Shown piece by piece: positions 1-6,648 of a stretch of DNA of 7,872 nt (positions within the stretch are counted from its first letter, which is position 1; the number at the start of each line of letters is the position of its first letter). A program made the position numbers and the translations under genes. Origin of the DNA: an uncultured Clostridia bacterium (lineage in GTDB: Bacteria; Bacillota; Clostridia; Christensenellales; Aristaeellaceae); assembly GCA_934631055.1 (NCBI GenBank), contig CAKTXP010000109.1:1-7872 (forward strand), read 5' to 3'. Below the pieces are notes generated by a model. The model made no database searches. It was not told the DNA's origin and saw only the letters and a list, made by a program, of their open reading frames with translations.

Positions 1-24
1 CGGCAGCCCCAACGTCCCCATCCC

Positions 25-1056
25 TCACGCGATGACTGGCGGCTCTTTCCCGATGAGCGCGTAGTGAACCGCGCGGCGGAACTCGTTGGAGTTTCCAGGC
101 GGCTCGCCCTCGATGCGGTAGAATTTGTTGGTCAGAATGACCGCGCCGATGTGATGCTCACGGCTGAACCAGATGCTTGTTCCGGTAAAGCCGCTGTGAC
201 CGCATCCATCCGGGAAGACGTTGCTGCGGTCAAAGCCCAGCCCGCGCTCAAAGATGCAGGTGTTCATCGCCTCAAGGAAAGCGGGCTTTTCGGTCGTCAT
301 ATAGAATTGGCAGAGCTTTTGCAGCGCGCCCGCCGTGGCGAATATGCCGGCGTGACCGCTTGCCCCGTGCCAGTAGTAATGCGCGTTGCCGTCGTTGCAT
401 TCGCCGCAGACGGGCAGGCTCTTATCGCGCCAGCCGTTGAACGTGATCTGCCGCTCGGCACACATTCTTTCTTCGATCGGGTTGCCGTAGCTGGAGGGCA
501 CGCAGAGCGCAGGATTCATCGGCCCGTAGAACATTTCAGAAATGCCCAGCGGCTCTTTGACGTATTGCTTGAGCGCCTCGCGCAGCGTCAGTCCGGAAAG
601 CTTCATGACAATCTGCCCCAGCAGCATGAAGTTCAGGTCGCTGTACGCCATGCCGACTTCCTTCGGCGTGGTGGAAAGCACATGCTCAAGCACGACGTAG
701 AAATCGCGCCCGTCCGCGTAGAACGGATACCACGGCACGATGCCGGAGGTATGCGTCATCAGCATGCGGATGGTCACGGCTTTCAGCCGCTCGCGGGAGA
801 CTTCGCCCAGCTCCGGCAGAAGCTCACATATCCGCGTGTTGAACGTTAGCCTGCCTTCGTCTACGAGCGTCAGGATCATCGTCGTGCAGATGATTTTGCT
901 GACGGACGCGAGGTCAAAGTACATCTTGTCCTTCGCCTCGCCGATCTCGCTGACGTGCAGCGTGTTTTTTTCATCGAAAACGTGGCAGACCGCGCTGGGA
1001 TAATAGCCGCGCGCACGATAATCCTCCAGAATCGCGTCTATCCGGTTGTAATCCAT
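25..1056 (-). CDS. Serine hydrolase of the beta-lactamase / class C (AmpC-YbbE-PBP4b-like) family
   Basis: This 343-residue protein has the serine beta-lactamase/DD-peptidase fold. Visible motifs are SVSK at residues 51-54 (SxxK, catalytic Ser51 and Lys54), LMTHTSG at 99-105, YSD at 138-140 (in place of YxN), GHAGIFAT at 234-241 and HSGFTGT at 287-293 (the KTG-equivalent). YSD and GHAG are typical of the subgroup around B. subtilis YbbE and E. coli PBP4b, which often sits beside MurNAc-catabolism genes. No signal peptide is visible, so a cytoplasmic role on peptidoglycan fragments is plausible; the substrate is unknown. I chose the ATG at 1056 because GGGAGG (1063-1068) lies 6 nt before it. 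Upstream in-frame ATGs at 1059 and 1074 are less well placed. The gene follows the MurR-like regulator on the same strand, 287 bp away, and has its own promoter. Family is secure; a true beta-lactamase role is unlikely from context. Confidence 0.9.
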   Translation of the reverse strand: MDYNRIDAILEDYRARGYYPSAVCHVFDEKNTLHVSEIGEAKDKMYFDLASVSKIICTTMILTLVDEGRLTFNTRICELLPELGEVSRERLKAVTIRMLMTHTSGIVPWYPFYADGRDFYVVLEHVLSTTPKEVGMAYSDLNFMLLGQIVMKLSGLTLREALKQYVKEPLGISEMFYGPMNPALCVPSSYGNPIEERMCAERQITFNGWRDKSLPVCGECNDGNAHYYWHGASGHAGIFATAGALQKLCQFYMTTEKPAFLEAMNTCIFERGLGFDRSNVFPDGCGHSGFTGTSIWFSREHHIGAVILTNKFYRIEGEPPGNSNEFRRAVHYALIGKEPPVIA

Positions 1057-1173
1057 CATAGACCTCCCAAACATTCAAAAATCCTGTAAATCCTCTTTTT
1101 AAGCGGAACTGCTTGTCAAACCAGCATGGTTTTGAAACCAGAAAGATGATTCATAACGCCGGAATCTGGTAAC

Positions 1174-1202
1174 ATTGTAGCATAAGTGAAATTTGTTTTC
1201 AA
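1174..1202 (-). promoter_or_regulatory. Promoter of the beta-lactamase-fold hydrolase gene
   Basis: Read on the minus strand, TTGAAA (1202-1197) and TACAAT (1179-1174) are separated by exactly 17 bp. This is close to the sigma-A consensus. The transcript would start near 1167 and have a leader of about 110 nt. The leader holds a small inverted repeat, TGGTTT/AAACCA (1127-1132 and 1135-1140). The region 1057-1343 otherwise shows no convincing gene. Confidence 0.75.
1187..1201. promoter_or_regulatory. Putative MurR operator at the hydrolase promoter
   Basis: The 15-mer TGAAATTTGTTTTCA is a TGAAA/TTTCA-type dyad that sits inside the spacer and overlaps the -35 box of the hydrolase promoter. It matches 13 of 15 positions of a dyad upstream of murQ (2346-2360). 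TGAAA/TTTCA half-sites are common in RpiR-family operators. A regulator bound here would block RNA polymerase, so repression is the natural reading. Binding by the neighbouring MurR is inferred. Confidence 0.6.
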
Positions 1203-1250
1203 GAAAAATGCTTCAATTTTGGAAGAATAACCGTCTGAAAAGCCTGAAAC

Positions 1251-1274
1251 AAAAAATGCTTTCGATTTCAAAGC
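1251..1274 (-). terminator. Weak terminator-like hairpin after the MurR-like gene
   Basis: On the minus strand, GCTTT (1274-1270) can pair with AAAGC (1262-1258) across a 7-nt loop. It is followed, one base later, by six T residues (1256-1251). The stem is only 5 bp and AT-rich, so termination may be partial. It lies between the regulator stop codon and the hydrolase promoter, where a terminator would be expected. Confidence 0.3.
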
Positions 1275-1343
1275 GTTTTCGGTTTCTGACGAAAGAAAGC
1301 AATTTTTTTCGCGTTTATACAGCGTATGCGCGCGCTGAAACAT

Positions 1344-2189
1344 TTATTCATTCCGAAGTTCATGGATGAGTGCGCGCGTTTTCTCCAGCGACTTCTGGCT
1401 CTGCGGCGCATTCTTCTGCACGCAGCCCAGATACAGCAGGTCAAGCACCAGCAGACCGGAATTGCGGGAGGTCATCGCGCCGATGCGCATCTCGCTCTCT
1501 TCGCTGGGGATGCACAGCGGGAAATCCGCCAGACGGGCGAGCGGGTTGCGGTTGCCCTGCGTGACGGCGACGACCTTTGCGCCGCGGTCATGCGCGCTCT
1601 GCGCGGCAAGCAGCGTTTCGCGCGTCGTACCGGAATAGCTGATGGCGATGGCGGCGTCGTGTTCGCTGAGCAGCGCGGCGCTGGCGAGGCTGGTATGGGA
1701 ATCCATCTGATAAAAAGCCGGTATGCCGATGCGGGAGCATTTGTATTGGAAGTCCATCGCGAGCAGACCGGATGCGCCGACGCCGAAGAGAAAGACCCGA
1801 CGGGCGTCGCAGAGCGCGTCCACGGCGGATTGCAGCGTCGCGATGTTGATCATCTGATAGGTCAGCGAGGTATTGCGCTGATGGGTCTTTTCCGCCTTGC
1901 GGATGATGGCGGCGAGGTCGTCGCTTTCCTGAATGGCGCTGTTAAAAGCGTCCGGCGCCGCCTGCGCGGATTCGCGGGCGAGGTCGAGCTTGAGCGAGGT
2001 AAAGCCCTTGAAGCCCAGCTTTTTGGCGAAGCGGACGACTGCGGCGGGCGAAGTATCGCAGGAGACAGCCAGCTCTTTGGCGTTCATGTGCATGGCGTCG
2101 CTTCCGTGGACGAGCAGGTAATCCGCGATGCGTTTTTCGGTATCCGTCATGCTGTCCATGCAGGCACGGATGAGCAGGGTGCAGCTCAT
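1344..2189 (-). CDS. murR: MurR/RpiR-family transcriptional regulator (HTH plus SIS domain)
   Basis: This 281-residue regulator has the family's two parts. An N-terminal HTH_6 domain (about residues 10-75) includes NAKELAVSCDTSPAAVVRFAKKLGFKGF-like recognition-helix sequence. A C-terminal SIS sugar-phosphate-binding domain (about 115-240) includes VFLFGVGASG and AIAISYSGTTRE. In E. coli MurR, the SIS domain binds MurNAc-6-phosphate and relieves repression of murQP. The divergent murQ here strongly supports the same role. The ATG at 2189 is preferred because AAGGGG (2199-2204) lies 9 nt before it; the in-frame ATG at 2198 directly abuts that site. Length is normal for the family. The regulator is divergent from murQ across 249 bp, with promoters for both directions. 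The symbol rests on context as much as on sequence, since RpiR paralogues are hard to tell apart. Confidence 0.88.
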   Translation of the reverse strand: MSCTLLIRACMDSMTDTEKRIADYLLVHGSDAMHMNAKELAVSCDTSPAAVVRFAKKLGFKGFTSLKLDLARESAQAAPDAFNSAIQESDDLAAIIRKAEKTHQRNTSLTYQMINIATLQSAVDALCDARRVFLFGVGASGLLAMDFQYKCSRIGIPAFYQMDSHTSLASAALLSEHDAAIAISYSGTTRETLLAAQSAHDRGAKVVAVTQGNRNPLARLADFPLCIPSEESEMRIGAMTSRNSGLLVLDLLYLGCVQKNAPQSQKSLEKTRALIHELRNE

Positions 2190-2221
2190 GAGAATCATCC
2201 CCTTGACGTTTGTTCACCTTT

Positions 2222-2250
2222 ATCATACCGAATTGGAGGGAAAAAGTAAA
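2222..2250 (-). promoter_or_regulatory. Promoter of the MurR-like regulator
   Basis: On the minus strand, TTTACT (2250-2245) and TATGAT (2227-2222) are 17 bp apart, with 4 of 6 and 5 of 6 consensus matches. The transcript would begin about 25 nt before the start codon, just ahead of the AAGGGG ribosome binding site at 2204-2199. Confidence 0.55.
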
Positions 2251-2345
2251 GGGTGGATGTGGAGGAAGTCAGGGAAGGGGGGCTTTGCGGCGCTTTTAAT
2301 CGGAGGAGTATTTTTGGAGAAAAGTAAAGCGAAAGGGCTTGAATT

Positions 2346-2360
2346 TGAAATTTTATTTCA
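2346..2360. promoter_or_regulatory. Putative MurR operator upstream of murQ
   Basis: TGAAATTTTATTTCA is a perfect dyad (TGAAAT and ATTTCA around TTT) lying 27 bp upstream of the murQ -35 box. It differs at only two positions from the dyad at 1187-1201. A further TGAAAT half-site is at 2378-2383, 4 bp before the -35 box. The upstream position leaves open repression by looping or cooperative binding, or activation. Confidence 0.6.
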
Positions 2361-2387
2361 TTATTTGTGATTTTGGGTGAAATAGAA

Positions 2388-2416
2388 TTGACAGAACAAT
2401 GTGGATGCGGTAATCT
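2388..2416 (+). promoter_or_regulatory. Promoter of murQ-anmK
   Basis: A perfect -35 box TTGACA (2388-2393) is followed 17 bp later by TAATCT (2411-2416). The -10 box is weak but keeps the conserved first, second and last bases. The A+T-rich tract at 2341-2374 could act as an UP element. The leader would be only about 15-20 nt, ending in the AAGGAG ribosome binding site at 2424-2429. Confidence 0.6.
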
Positions 2417-2438
2417 TATGGAAAAGGAGCTGAACGGA

Positions 2439-3356
2439 ATGGACAACTATCTTTCTGGTCTGGCGACCGAACACGTCAACGAGGAAACCCAGAATCTGGA
2501 CCGGTGTTCCACGCTGGACATGGTGGAAATGATCAACCGGCAGGATGCGAAAGTCGCCGCCGCTGTCGCGCAGGAGAGCGGGCAGATCGCGCGCGCGGTC
2601 GATCTGATCTGCGCTGGACTTGAAAAGGGCGGTCATCTGTATTATCTGGGCGCAGGCACGTCCGGACGTTTGGGCGTTTTGGATGCGTCGGAGTGCGTAC
2701 CGACCTTCGGCGTATCGCCCGAACTGGTGCAGGGCTTTATCGCGGGCGGCGATACGGCGCTGCGCAACGCCGTTGAAGGCGCGGAGGACGACGCCGAGGC
2801 GGGCGCGGCGCTGGTGGACAGCCTGAACGCCGGCGAGAACGACACGGTCGTCGGCATTTCCGCGAGCGGAAGCGCGCCGTTCGTGCGCGGGGCGCTCGTT
2901 CGCGCGCGGGAGCGCGGATGCGCGACGGTCGGGCTCTGCACGAACAAGCCCAACAAGCTGGAAGCGCTCTGCGACGTGACCATCGCGCCGGAAGTCGGCC
3001 CGGAAGTGGTCAGCGGCTCGACGCGCATGAAATCCGGCACGGCGCAGAAAATGGTGCTGAACATGCTCAGCACCTGCTCGATGGTCAAGCTGGGCAAGGT
3101 CTACGGCAACCTGATGGTCGATTTGCGCGCGAGCAACGTCAAGCTCCGCGACCGCGCGGTGCGCCTTGTGCGCCATGCGACGGGCGTTGAAGCGGATGCG
3201 GCGCAGGCGGCGCTGGACAAAGCGGACGGGCATGTCAAGCTCGCCATCCTGATGATCAAAAGCGGACTGGACGCGGACGCGGCAAAGCTCGCGCTGGAAA
3301 AGAGCGGCGGGCATCTGCGCGAAGCGATCGAAGCGACGGGAGGGAAGAACGAATGA
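2439..3356 (+). CDS. murQ: N-acetylmuramic acid 6-phosphate etherase
   Basis: MurQ splits the lactyl ether of MurNAc-6-phosphate to give GlcNAc-6-phosphate and D-lactate in the cytoplasm. The protein is 305 residues, the usual length. The SIS-fold signature LGAGTSGRLGVLDASE is at about 70-85. Glu85 and Glu116 (in EGAED) align with the two glutamates known as catalytic in E. coli MurQ (83 and 114). The MurQ/GCKR signature GSTRMKSGTAQKMVLNML is in the second half. The C-terminus has the small helical GLDADAAKLALEKSGGHLREAI-type domain of the family. I chose the ATG at 2439 because AAGGAG (2424-2429) lies 9 nt upstream and the protein then begins with the conserved short N-terminus leading to LATEHVNEETQNLD. 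Earlier in-frame starts (2367, 2418) lack this. The stop overlaps the anmK start as ATGA, which implies translational coupling. Confidence 0.96.
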   Translation: MDNYLSGLATEHVNEETQNLDRCSTLDMVEMINRQDAKVAAAVAQESGQIARAVDLICAGLEKGGHLYYLGAGTSGRLGVLDASECVPTFGVSPELVQGFIAGGDTALRNAVEGAEDDAEAGAALVDSLNAGENDTVVGISASGSAPFVRGALVRARERGCATVGLCTNKPNKLEALCDVTIAPEVGPEVVSGSTRMKSGTAQKMVLNMLSTCSMVKLGKVYGNLMVDLRASNVKLRDRAVRLVRHATGVEADAAQAALDKADGHVKLAILMIKSGLDADAAKLALEKSGGHLREAIEATGGKNE

Positions 3357-4540
3357 AAGACGTTCGTCGTGTCGTCGGCATGATGTCCGGCACGTCGGTA
3401 GACGGTGTGGACGCCGCGCTGGTGGAGATCAGCGGAACGGACAGCGAGCCGAAGGTCAAGCTGCTGGCTTTTGAAAACAAACCGTACCTGCCGCAGGTGC
3501 GCGAAAAGATCTTTTCGCTGTTCACGCCTGCGAATGCGACAGTCGATAAAGTCGGTTACATGAATTTCCTGCTCGGTGAGATCTACGCGAAATCTGCGCT
3601 GAGCGTCATCGAAAAGGCGGGGCTGAAGCCGGAGGACATCGACGCCGTTGGTTCCCACGGGCAGACCATCTGGCATGCGCCCATCCCCGAGAGCCCGGAC
3701 GGCATTCCGGTCGCCTATACCGTGCAGATTGGAGAAGGTTCGGTCATTGCCGAGCGCACGGGCATCACGACCGTATCCGATTTCCGCGTTGCGGATATGG
3801 CGGCGGGCGGACAGGGTGCGCCGCTGGTGCCGTTCTCCGAATATCTGCTTTACCGCCGTGAAAAGGAGACCATCCTGCTCCAGAATATCGGCGGCATCGG
3901 CAACATGACCGTCATGCCCGCGGGCGCGAAGCCGCGCGACATCTTTGCGTTTGACACCGGTCCCGGCAACATGATTATCGACGCGGTCATCTCCGCCATG
4001 ACCCATGGCGAAAAGACGTATGACGCGGGCGGCGAGATGGCGGCGAAGGGCAGGGTCTGCGACGCGCTGCTGGAACTCCTCAAGGAGGAACCCTATTACA
4101 GCCAGCCGCTGCCCAAGACGACGGGACGCGAGCATTTCGGCGTGCAGTATACCGCCAAAATTCTCGACTGGTGGAAGCAGAATCCGATTCCCGCGGAGGA
4201 TCTGCTCGCGACGGTCACGGATCTGACCGCATACTCCATTGCGGACGCTTACGAACGCTATGTCCTGCCGAAGTATCAGGCGAGCGAGATCATCGTCGGC
4301 GGCGGCGGAAGCTATAACGCGACGCTGCTCGGCTTCATGAAGAAGCGCTTTTCGCCGCATGGCGTCGCCGTGCGCACGCAGGAGGACTTGGGGTTGAGCA
4401 GCGACGCGAAGGAAGCCGTCGCGTTTGCGCTGATGGCGGATTGCTGTCTGCGCGGCAAGGCGAATACGCTGCCCAGCGTCACCGGCGCGCAGCATCCCGC
4501 CGTGATGGGAAAGGTATCTCAGCCTTATAAGGGACTATAA
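3353..4540 (+). CDS. anmK: Anhydro-N-acetylmuramic acid kinase
   Basis: AnmK uses ATP to open the 1,6-anhydro ring of anhydro-MurNAc and phosphorylate it, giving MurNAc-6-phosphate, the substrate of MurQ. The 395-residue protein shows the phosphate-binding motif GMMSGTSVDGVD at residues 9-20, GSHGQT near 100, SDFRVADMAAGGQGAPLVP, QNIGGIGN, and FDTGPGN with Asp201, the likely catalytic base (Asp182 in E. coli). Near the C-terminus are VGGGGSYN and DLGLSSDAKEA, typical of the second ATP lobe. Length is slightly above the usual 370-390. The start is fixed by GGGAGGG (3338-3344), 8 nt upstream, and by the ATGA overlap with murQ. No transporter gene accompanies the pair, so the likely substrate is recycled anhydro-muropeptide rather than imported sugar, though an unlinked transporter is possible. 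Confidence 0.96.
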   Translation: MKDVRRVVGMMSGTSVDGVDAALVEISGTDSEPKVKLLAFENKPYLPQVREKIFSLFTPANATVDKVGYMNFLLGEIYAKSALSVIEKAGLKPEDIDAVGSHGQTIWHAPIPESPDGIPVAYTVQIGEGSVIAERTGITTVSDFRVADMAAGGQGAPLVPFSEYLLYRREKETILLQNIGGIGNMTVMPAGAKPRDIFAFDTGPGNMIIDAVISAMTHGEKTYDAGGEMAAKGRVCDALLELLKEEPYYSQPLPKTTGREHFGVQYTAKILDWWKQNPIPAEDLLATVTDLTAYSIADAYERYVLPKYQASEIIVGGGGSYNATLLGFMKKRFSPHGVAVRTQEDLGLSSDAKEAVAFALMADCCLRGKANTLPSVTGAQHPAVMGKVSQPYKGL

Positions 4541-4571
4541 TTTGGCAATTCTTTATGCACAAAGGGTTACG

Positions 4572-4825
4572 TTGGGCTGCCGCCCAAACCTGCCTGAGGG
4601 ATTTCATCCCTCAGACTCCCATTTTTGCTTCGCACTGGCTTTAATTATCTTAGATATACGACGCGCATGCGCGTCGTTCTTAAAAAACAATTTAAGCCGC
4701 CGCGAAGCGAATCGGGAAATCCAAGAACCTCAGGTTCTTGGCGGGGGTTGGGGCAGAGCCCCAAACGTTTTTGTAGATATCACCCGCGTTTCATTCAAGC
4801 CACCGGCTATGCCGGTGGCTTGAAT
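4572..4825. repeat. Intergenic mosaic of consecutive inverted repeats
   Basis: Between anmK and the next operon there is no credible gene, only packed hairpins. They are TTGGGC/GCCCAA (4572-4587), CTGAGGGAT/ATCCCTCAG with a 3-nt loop (4594-4614), a perfect 20-bp palindrome ACGACGCGCA/TGCGCGTCGT (4658-4677), CCAAGAACC/GGTTCTTGG (4721-4741), TTGGGGC/GCCCCAA (4748-4764), and a 15-bp stem with a 3-nt loop (4793-4825; arms begin ATTCAAGCCACC). Such mosaics occur as dispersed intergenic repeats in clostridial genomes. The last hairpin resembles the foldbacks at ends of IS200/IS605-type elements, but no transposase remains here. Several of the hairpins could also end anmK transcription. Confidence 0.7.
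4748..4772 (+). terminator. Terminator-like hairpin within the repeat mosaic
   Basis: A 7-bp GC-rich stem TTGGGGC/GCCCCAA with an AGA loop is followed three bases later by five T residues (4768-4772). It could end murQ-anmK transcription before the promoter at 4853. The hairpins upstream of it lack immediate T-tracts. Confidence 0.4.
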
Positions 4826-4852
4826 TGTATAGATTCATATCTGCCCATCGTC

Positions 4853-4881
4853 TTGACGCTCCTGCCTGTTACGGCTATAAT
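4853..4881 (+). promoter_or_regulatory. Strong promoter of the three-gene hydrolase operon
   Basis: TTGACG (4853-4858) and TATAAT (4876-4881) are separated by 17 bp, giving 11 of 12 consensus positions. Transcription would start near 4888, about 43 nt before the GTG start codon. Confidence 0.85.
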
Positions 4882-4892
4882 AAACACAACGT

Positions 4893-4908
4893 GTTAGAAA
4901 AAACTAAC
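4893..4908. promoter_or_regulatory. Dyad (possible operator) in the hydrolase operon leader
   Basis: GTTAG (4893-4897) and CTAAC (4904-4908) flank a run of six A residues. An overlapping smaller dyad, AACAC/GTGTT, spans 4883-4895. Both sit immediately downstream of the -10 box, where a bound repressor would block initiation. The GTTAG/CTAAC arms recall DtxR-type metalloregulator sites, but TetR-type sites are also possible. No regulator gene is in view. Confidence 0.4.
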
Positions 4909-4930
4909 CTTGTTTAAAGGAGGCTCAGCC

Positions 4931-5695
4931 GTGAAGGTTTATGCCTTTGGCGCGCCTGATGCGCCTGTCATCATGCTCTTCCCCGGGACATGCTGTCACT
5001 GGAAGAGCAATTTTGGATCGGTGATTCCGCTGCTGGAAAAGGACTTTCGCGTCCTCTGCGTCAGCTATGACGGGTTTGACGAAACGGAACGGACGGAGTT
5101 CCCGACCATGCTGGAGGAGACAGTCAAGCTCGAAGCCTATATCCAGCGTTATTGCGGCGGGCATATCCGCGCGGCATACGGCTGCTCGCTGGGCGGCTCG
5201 TTCGTCGGGCTGCTGATATCCAGACAGAAGGTACACATGGATTTCGGCATCATTGGCAGTTCCGATCTGGATCAGGCGTCTGTCCTTGCCGCGAAGCTGC
5301 AAACGAATCTGCTGATGCCGCTGTTCTATCCGCTCGTCCGAGATGGACAGCTCAAGATGGGCTTCCTGCGCAGAAAGATGGAGAAACAGGTTAAGGAGTC
5401 GGCGTATATTGCGACGTTTATGAAGATGTTCGGCGGCGCTCGCCCCTATGTGACGCGGAAGAGCTGCAAGAATCAGTTTTATTCCGATCTCATTACGCCG
5501 CTTCCGGAGAAGATTGACGTTCAGGGGACGAAGATTCATATATTTTACGCCTTGAAGATGGGCGAAAAATACCGCGCACGTTATGAAAAGCACTTTGCGC
5601 ATCCGGTCATCCATGAGCAGGATATGCAGCATGAAGAATTGCTGGCGTGCCATCCGCAGCAGTGGGCGCAGCTGGTGAAAACGATTGCGGGCTGA
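4931..5695 (+). CDS. Alpha/beta hydrolase, function unknown
   Basis: The protein is 254 residues from a GTG start chosen because AAAGGAGG (4916-4923) lies 7 nt before it. Earlier in-frame codons would place the ribosome site inside the gene. The fold is indicated by an early strand followed by FPGTCCHW (residues 17-24, oxyanion region), the nucleophile elbow YGCSLGGS with Ser86, and a probable catalytic His234 in DMQHEELL. The catalytic acid is not obvious. No signal peptide or membrane segment is seen, so it should be cytosolic. It belongs to a clostridial group usually annotated only as alpha/beta hydrolase. It is the first gene of an operon; 20 nt separate it from the next hydrolase. An ester or thioester substrate is likely from the fold, but nothing in the sequence identifies it. 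Confidence 0.85.
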   Translation: MKVYAFGAPDAPVIMLFPGTCCHWKSNFGSVIPLLEKDFRVLCVSYDGFDETERTEFPTMLEETVKLEAYIQRYCGGHIRAAYGCSLGGSFVGLLISRQKVHMDFGIIGSSDLDQASVLAAKLQTNLLMPLFYPLVRDGQLKMGFLRRKMEKQVKESAYIATFMKMFGGARPYVTRKSCKNQFYSDLITPLPEKIDVQGTKIHIFYALKMGEKYRARYEKHFAHPVIHEQDMQHEELLACHPQQWAQLVKTIAG

Positions 5696-5715
5696 AAAAC
5701 AAAGGAGGAAGAACG

Positions 5716-6648
5716 ATGGAGTCGATTCATTTTGACGTGAAACCGGATGGTTTCTACGGCGCGTATTGGAAAAATGAGCAGCCTTCCGACTGCGCGATGA
5801 TTGCCATGCTGGGCGATGATCCGGAGGATTACATGGCGCGCTCGGCGGTAAAGTGGCTGAAGCGGCAGGGACTCAACGTACTGACTATGTCTCCGGCGAG
5901 AAAGGACTATGGACATCACAACTATCCCCTTGAACGGATCGAAACCGCGATACGCTGGCTTCGGGAGCATGGCAATCGGAAGATCGGCATAGCGGGCGCT
6001 TCGACGACAGGCACGCTGGCGCTGACGGCGGCGTCATATTTTCCGCAGATTACTTTGACCATCGCCATGACGCCCAGCGACTTTATCTGGCAGGGCTTCA
6101 TGCAGGGCAGCAGAGACGGCTGCAAGGAGTGGCCTGTTGAGGGCGAATCGATCTTTTCCTATCGCGGCAAGCCGCTGCCCTATATGACGTTCGTCTATCA
6201 GCATCCGCAGTACTGGCAGGTGTATCAGTCGGAAAGCAGAGCGGCAGGCGATTGGATGTGTTCCCGCAAGCTGTTTGACGATTCCGAAGCGGCGCATCCC
6301 ATTACGGAGGAACAATTCATCAAGGTCGAGAACATTCGGGGAAAACTGCTGATGGTCGGCGCGGACGACGACAGTCTGTGGGACGTAGGCAAGTATATCC
6401 GGCGCATGGAGAAGCGGCTGGCAGAGCGGGCGCATGCCTGCGAGGTTGAAGCGCTCGTCTATGAACATGGCACGCACTTCGTCTTTCCGGAGAGCATGCT
6501 CAAAACGATGCTGCCCGTCGGTTCGGGGCTGCTCGTCAAGATGATGTTCAAGGCGGCGAGAGAGAACCCGAAAGCCTGCCGTGAAACGCGCATGGATATC
6601 GACCGCCATGTGACGGAAAATATCAGAGCATGGAGGAATGGCAAATGA
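5716..6648 (+). CDS. Acyl-CoA thioester hydrolase / BAAT C-terminal-like hydrolase
   Basis: This 310-residue alpha/beta-fold hydrolase resembles the C-terminal catalytic domain of bile-acid-CoA:amino acid N-acyltransferase and acyl-CoA thioesterases (BAAT_C). Ser96 lies in GASTTG, an elbow with Thr where the common GxSxG motif varies little. An acidic cluster GADDDSLWD (residues 215-223) probably supplies the acid. His254 in EHGTHFVFPE fits as the catalytic histidine. The BAAT family often uses Cys as nucleophile; Ser here fits hydrolysis better than acyl transfer. There is no N-terminal acyl-CoA thioesterase domain, as in eukaryotic BAAT, and no signal peptide. AAAGGAGG (5701-5708) sits 7 nt before the ATG, which decides the start. 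Its stop overlaps the next start as ATGA, so the two are translationally coupled. The acyl substrate is unknown. Confidence 0.85.
   Translation: MESIHFDVKPDGFYGAYWKNEQPSDCAMIAMLGDDPEDYMARSAVKWLKRQGLNVLTMSPARKDYGHHNYPLERIETAIRWLREHGNRKIGIAGASTTGTLALTAASYFPQITLTIAMTPSDFIWQGFMQGSRDGCKEWPVEGESIFSYRGKPLPYMTFVYQHPQYWQVYQSESRAAGDWMCSRKLFDDSEAAHPITEEQFIKVENIRGKLLMVGADDDSLWDVGKYIRRMEKRLAERAHACEVEALVYEHGTHFVFPESMLKTMLPVGSGLLVKMMFKAARENPKACRETRMDIDRHVTENIRAWRNGK

Noticed and set aside
25..1056. Antibiotic-resistance beta-lactamase
   Set aside because: YSD replaces YxN, there is no signal peptide, and the context is MurNAc recycling. The YbbE/PBP4b-like subgroup fits better.
1116..1343. 75-codon minus-strand frame between the regulator and the hydrolase
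   Set aside because: No ribosome binding site before the ATG at 1343, no recognisable features, and it runs over the hydrolase promoter and operator.
3101..4495. 464-codon open frame on the minus strand opposite murQ/anmK
   Set aside because: Arginine- and histidine-rich translation with no family features, exactly antisense to two clear enzymes in GC-rich DNA. Long antisense frames are expected there.
4572..4825. CRISPR array
   Set aside because: The hairpins differ in sequence and spacing, with no repeated unit of 23-37 nt.
4542..4897. Two roughly 90-codon plus-strand frames after anmK
   Set aside because: They translate through the hairpin mosaic and the operon promoter, with no ribosome sites and no protein-like pattern.
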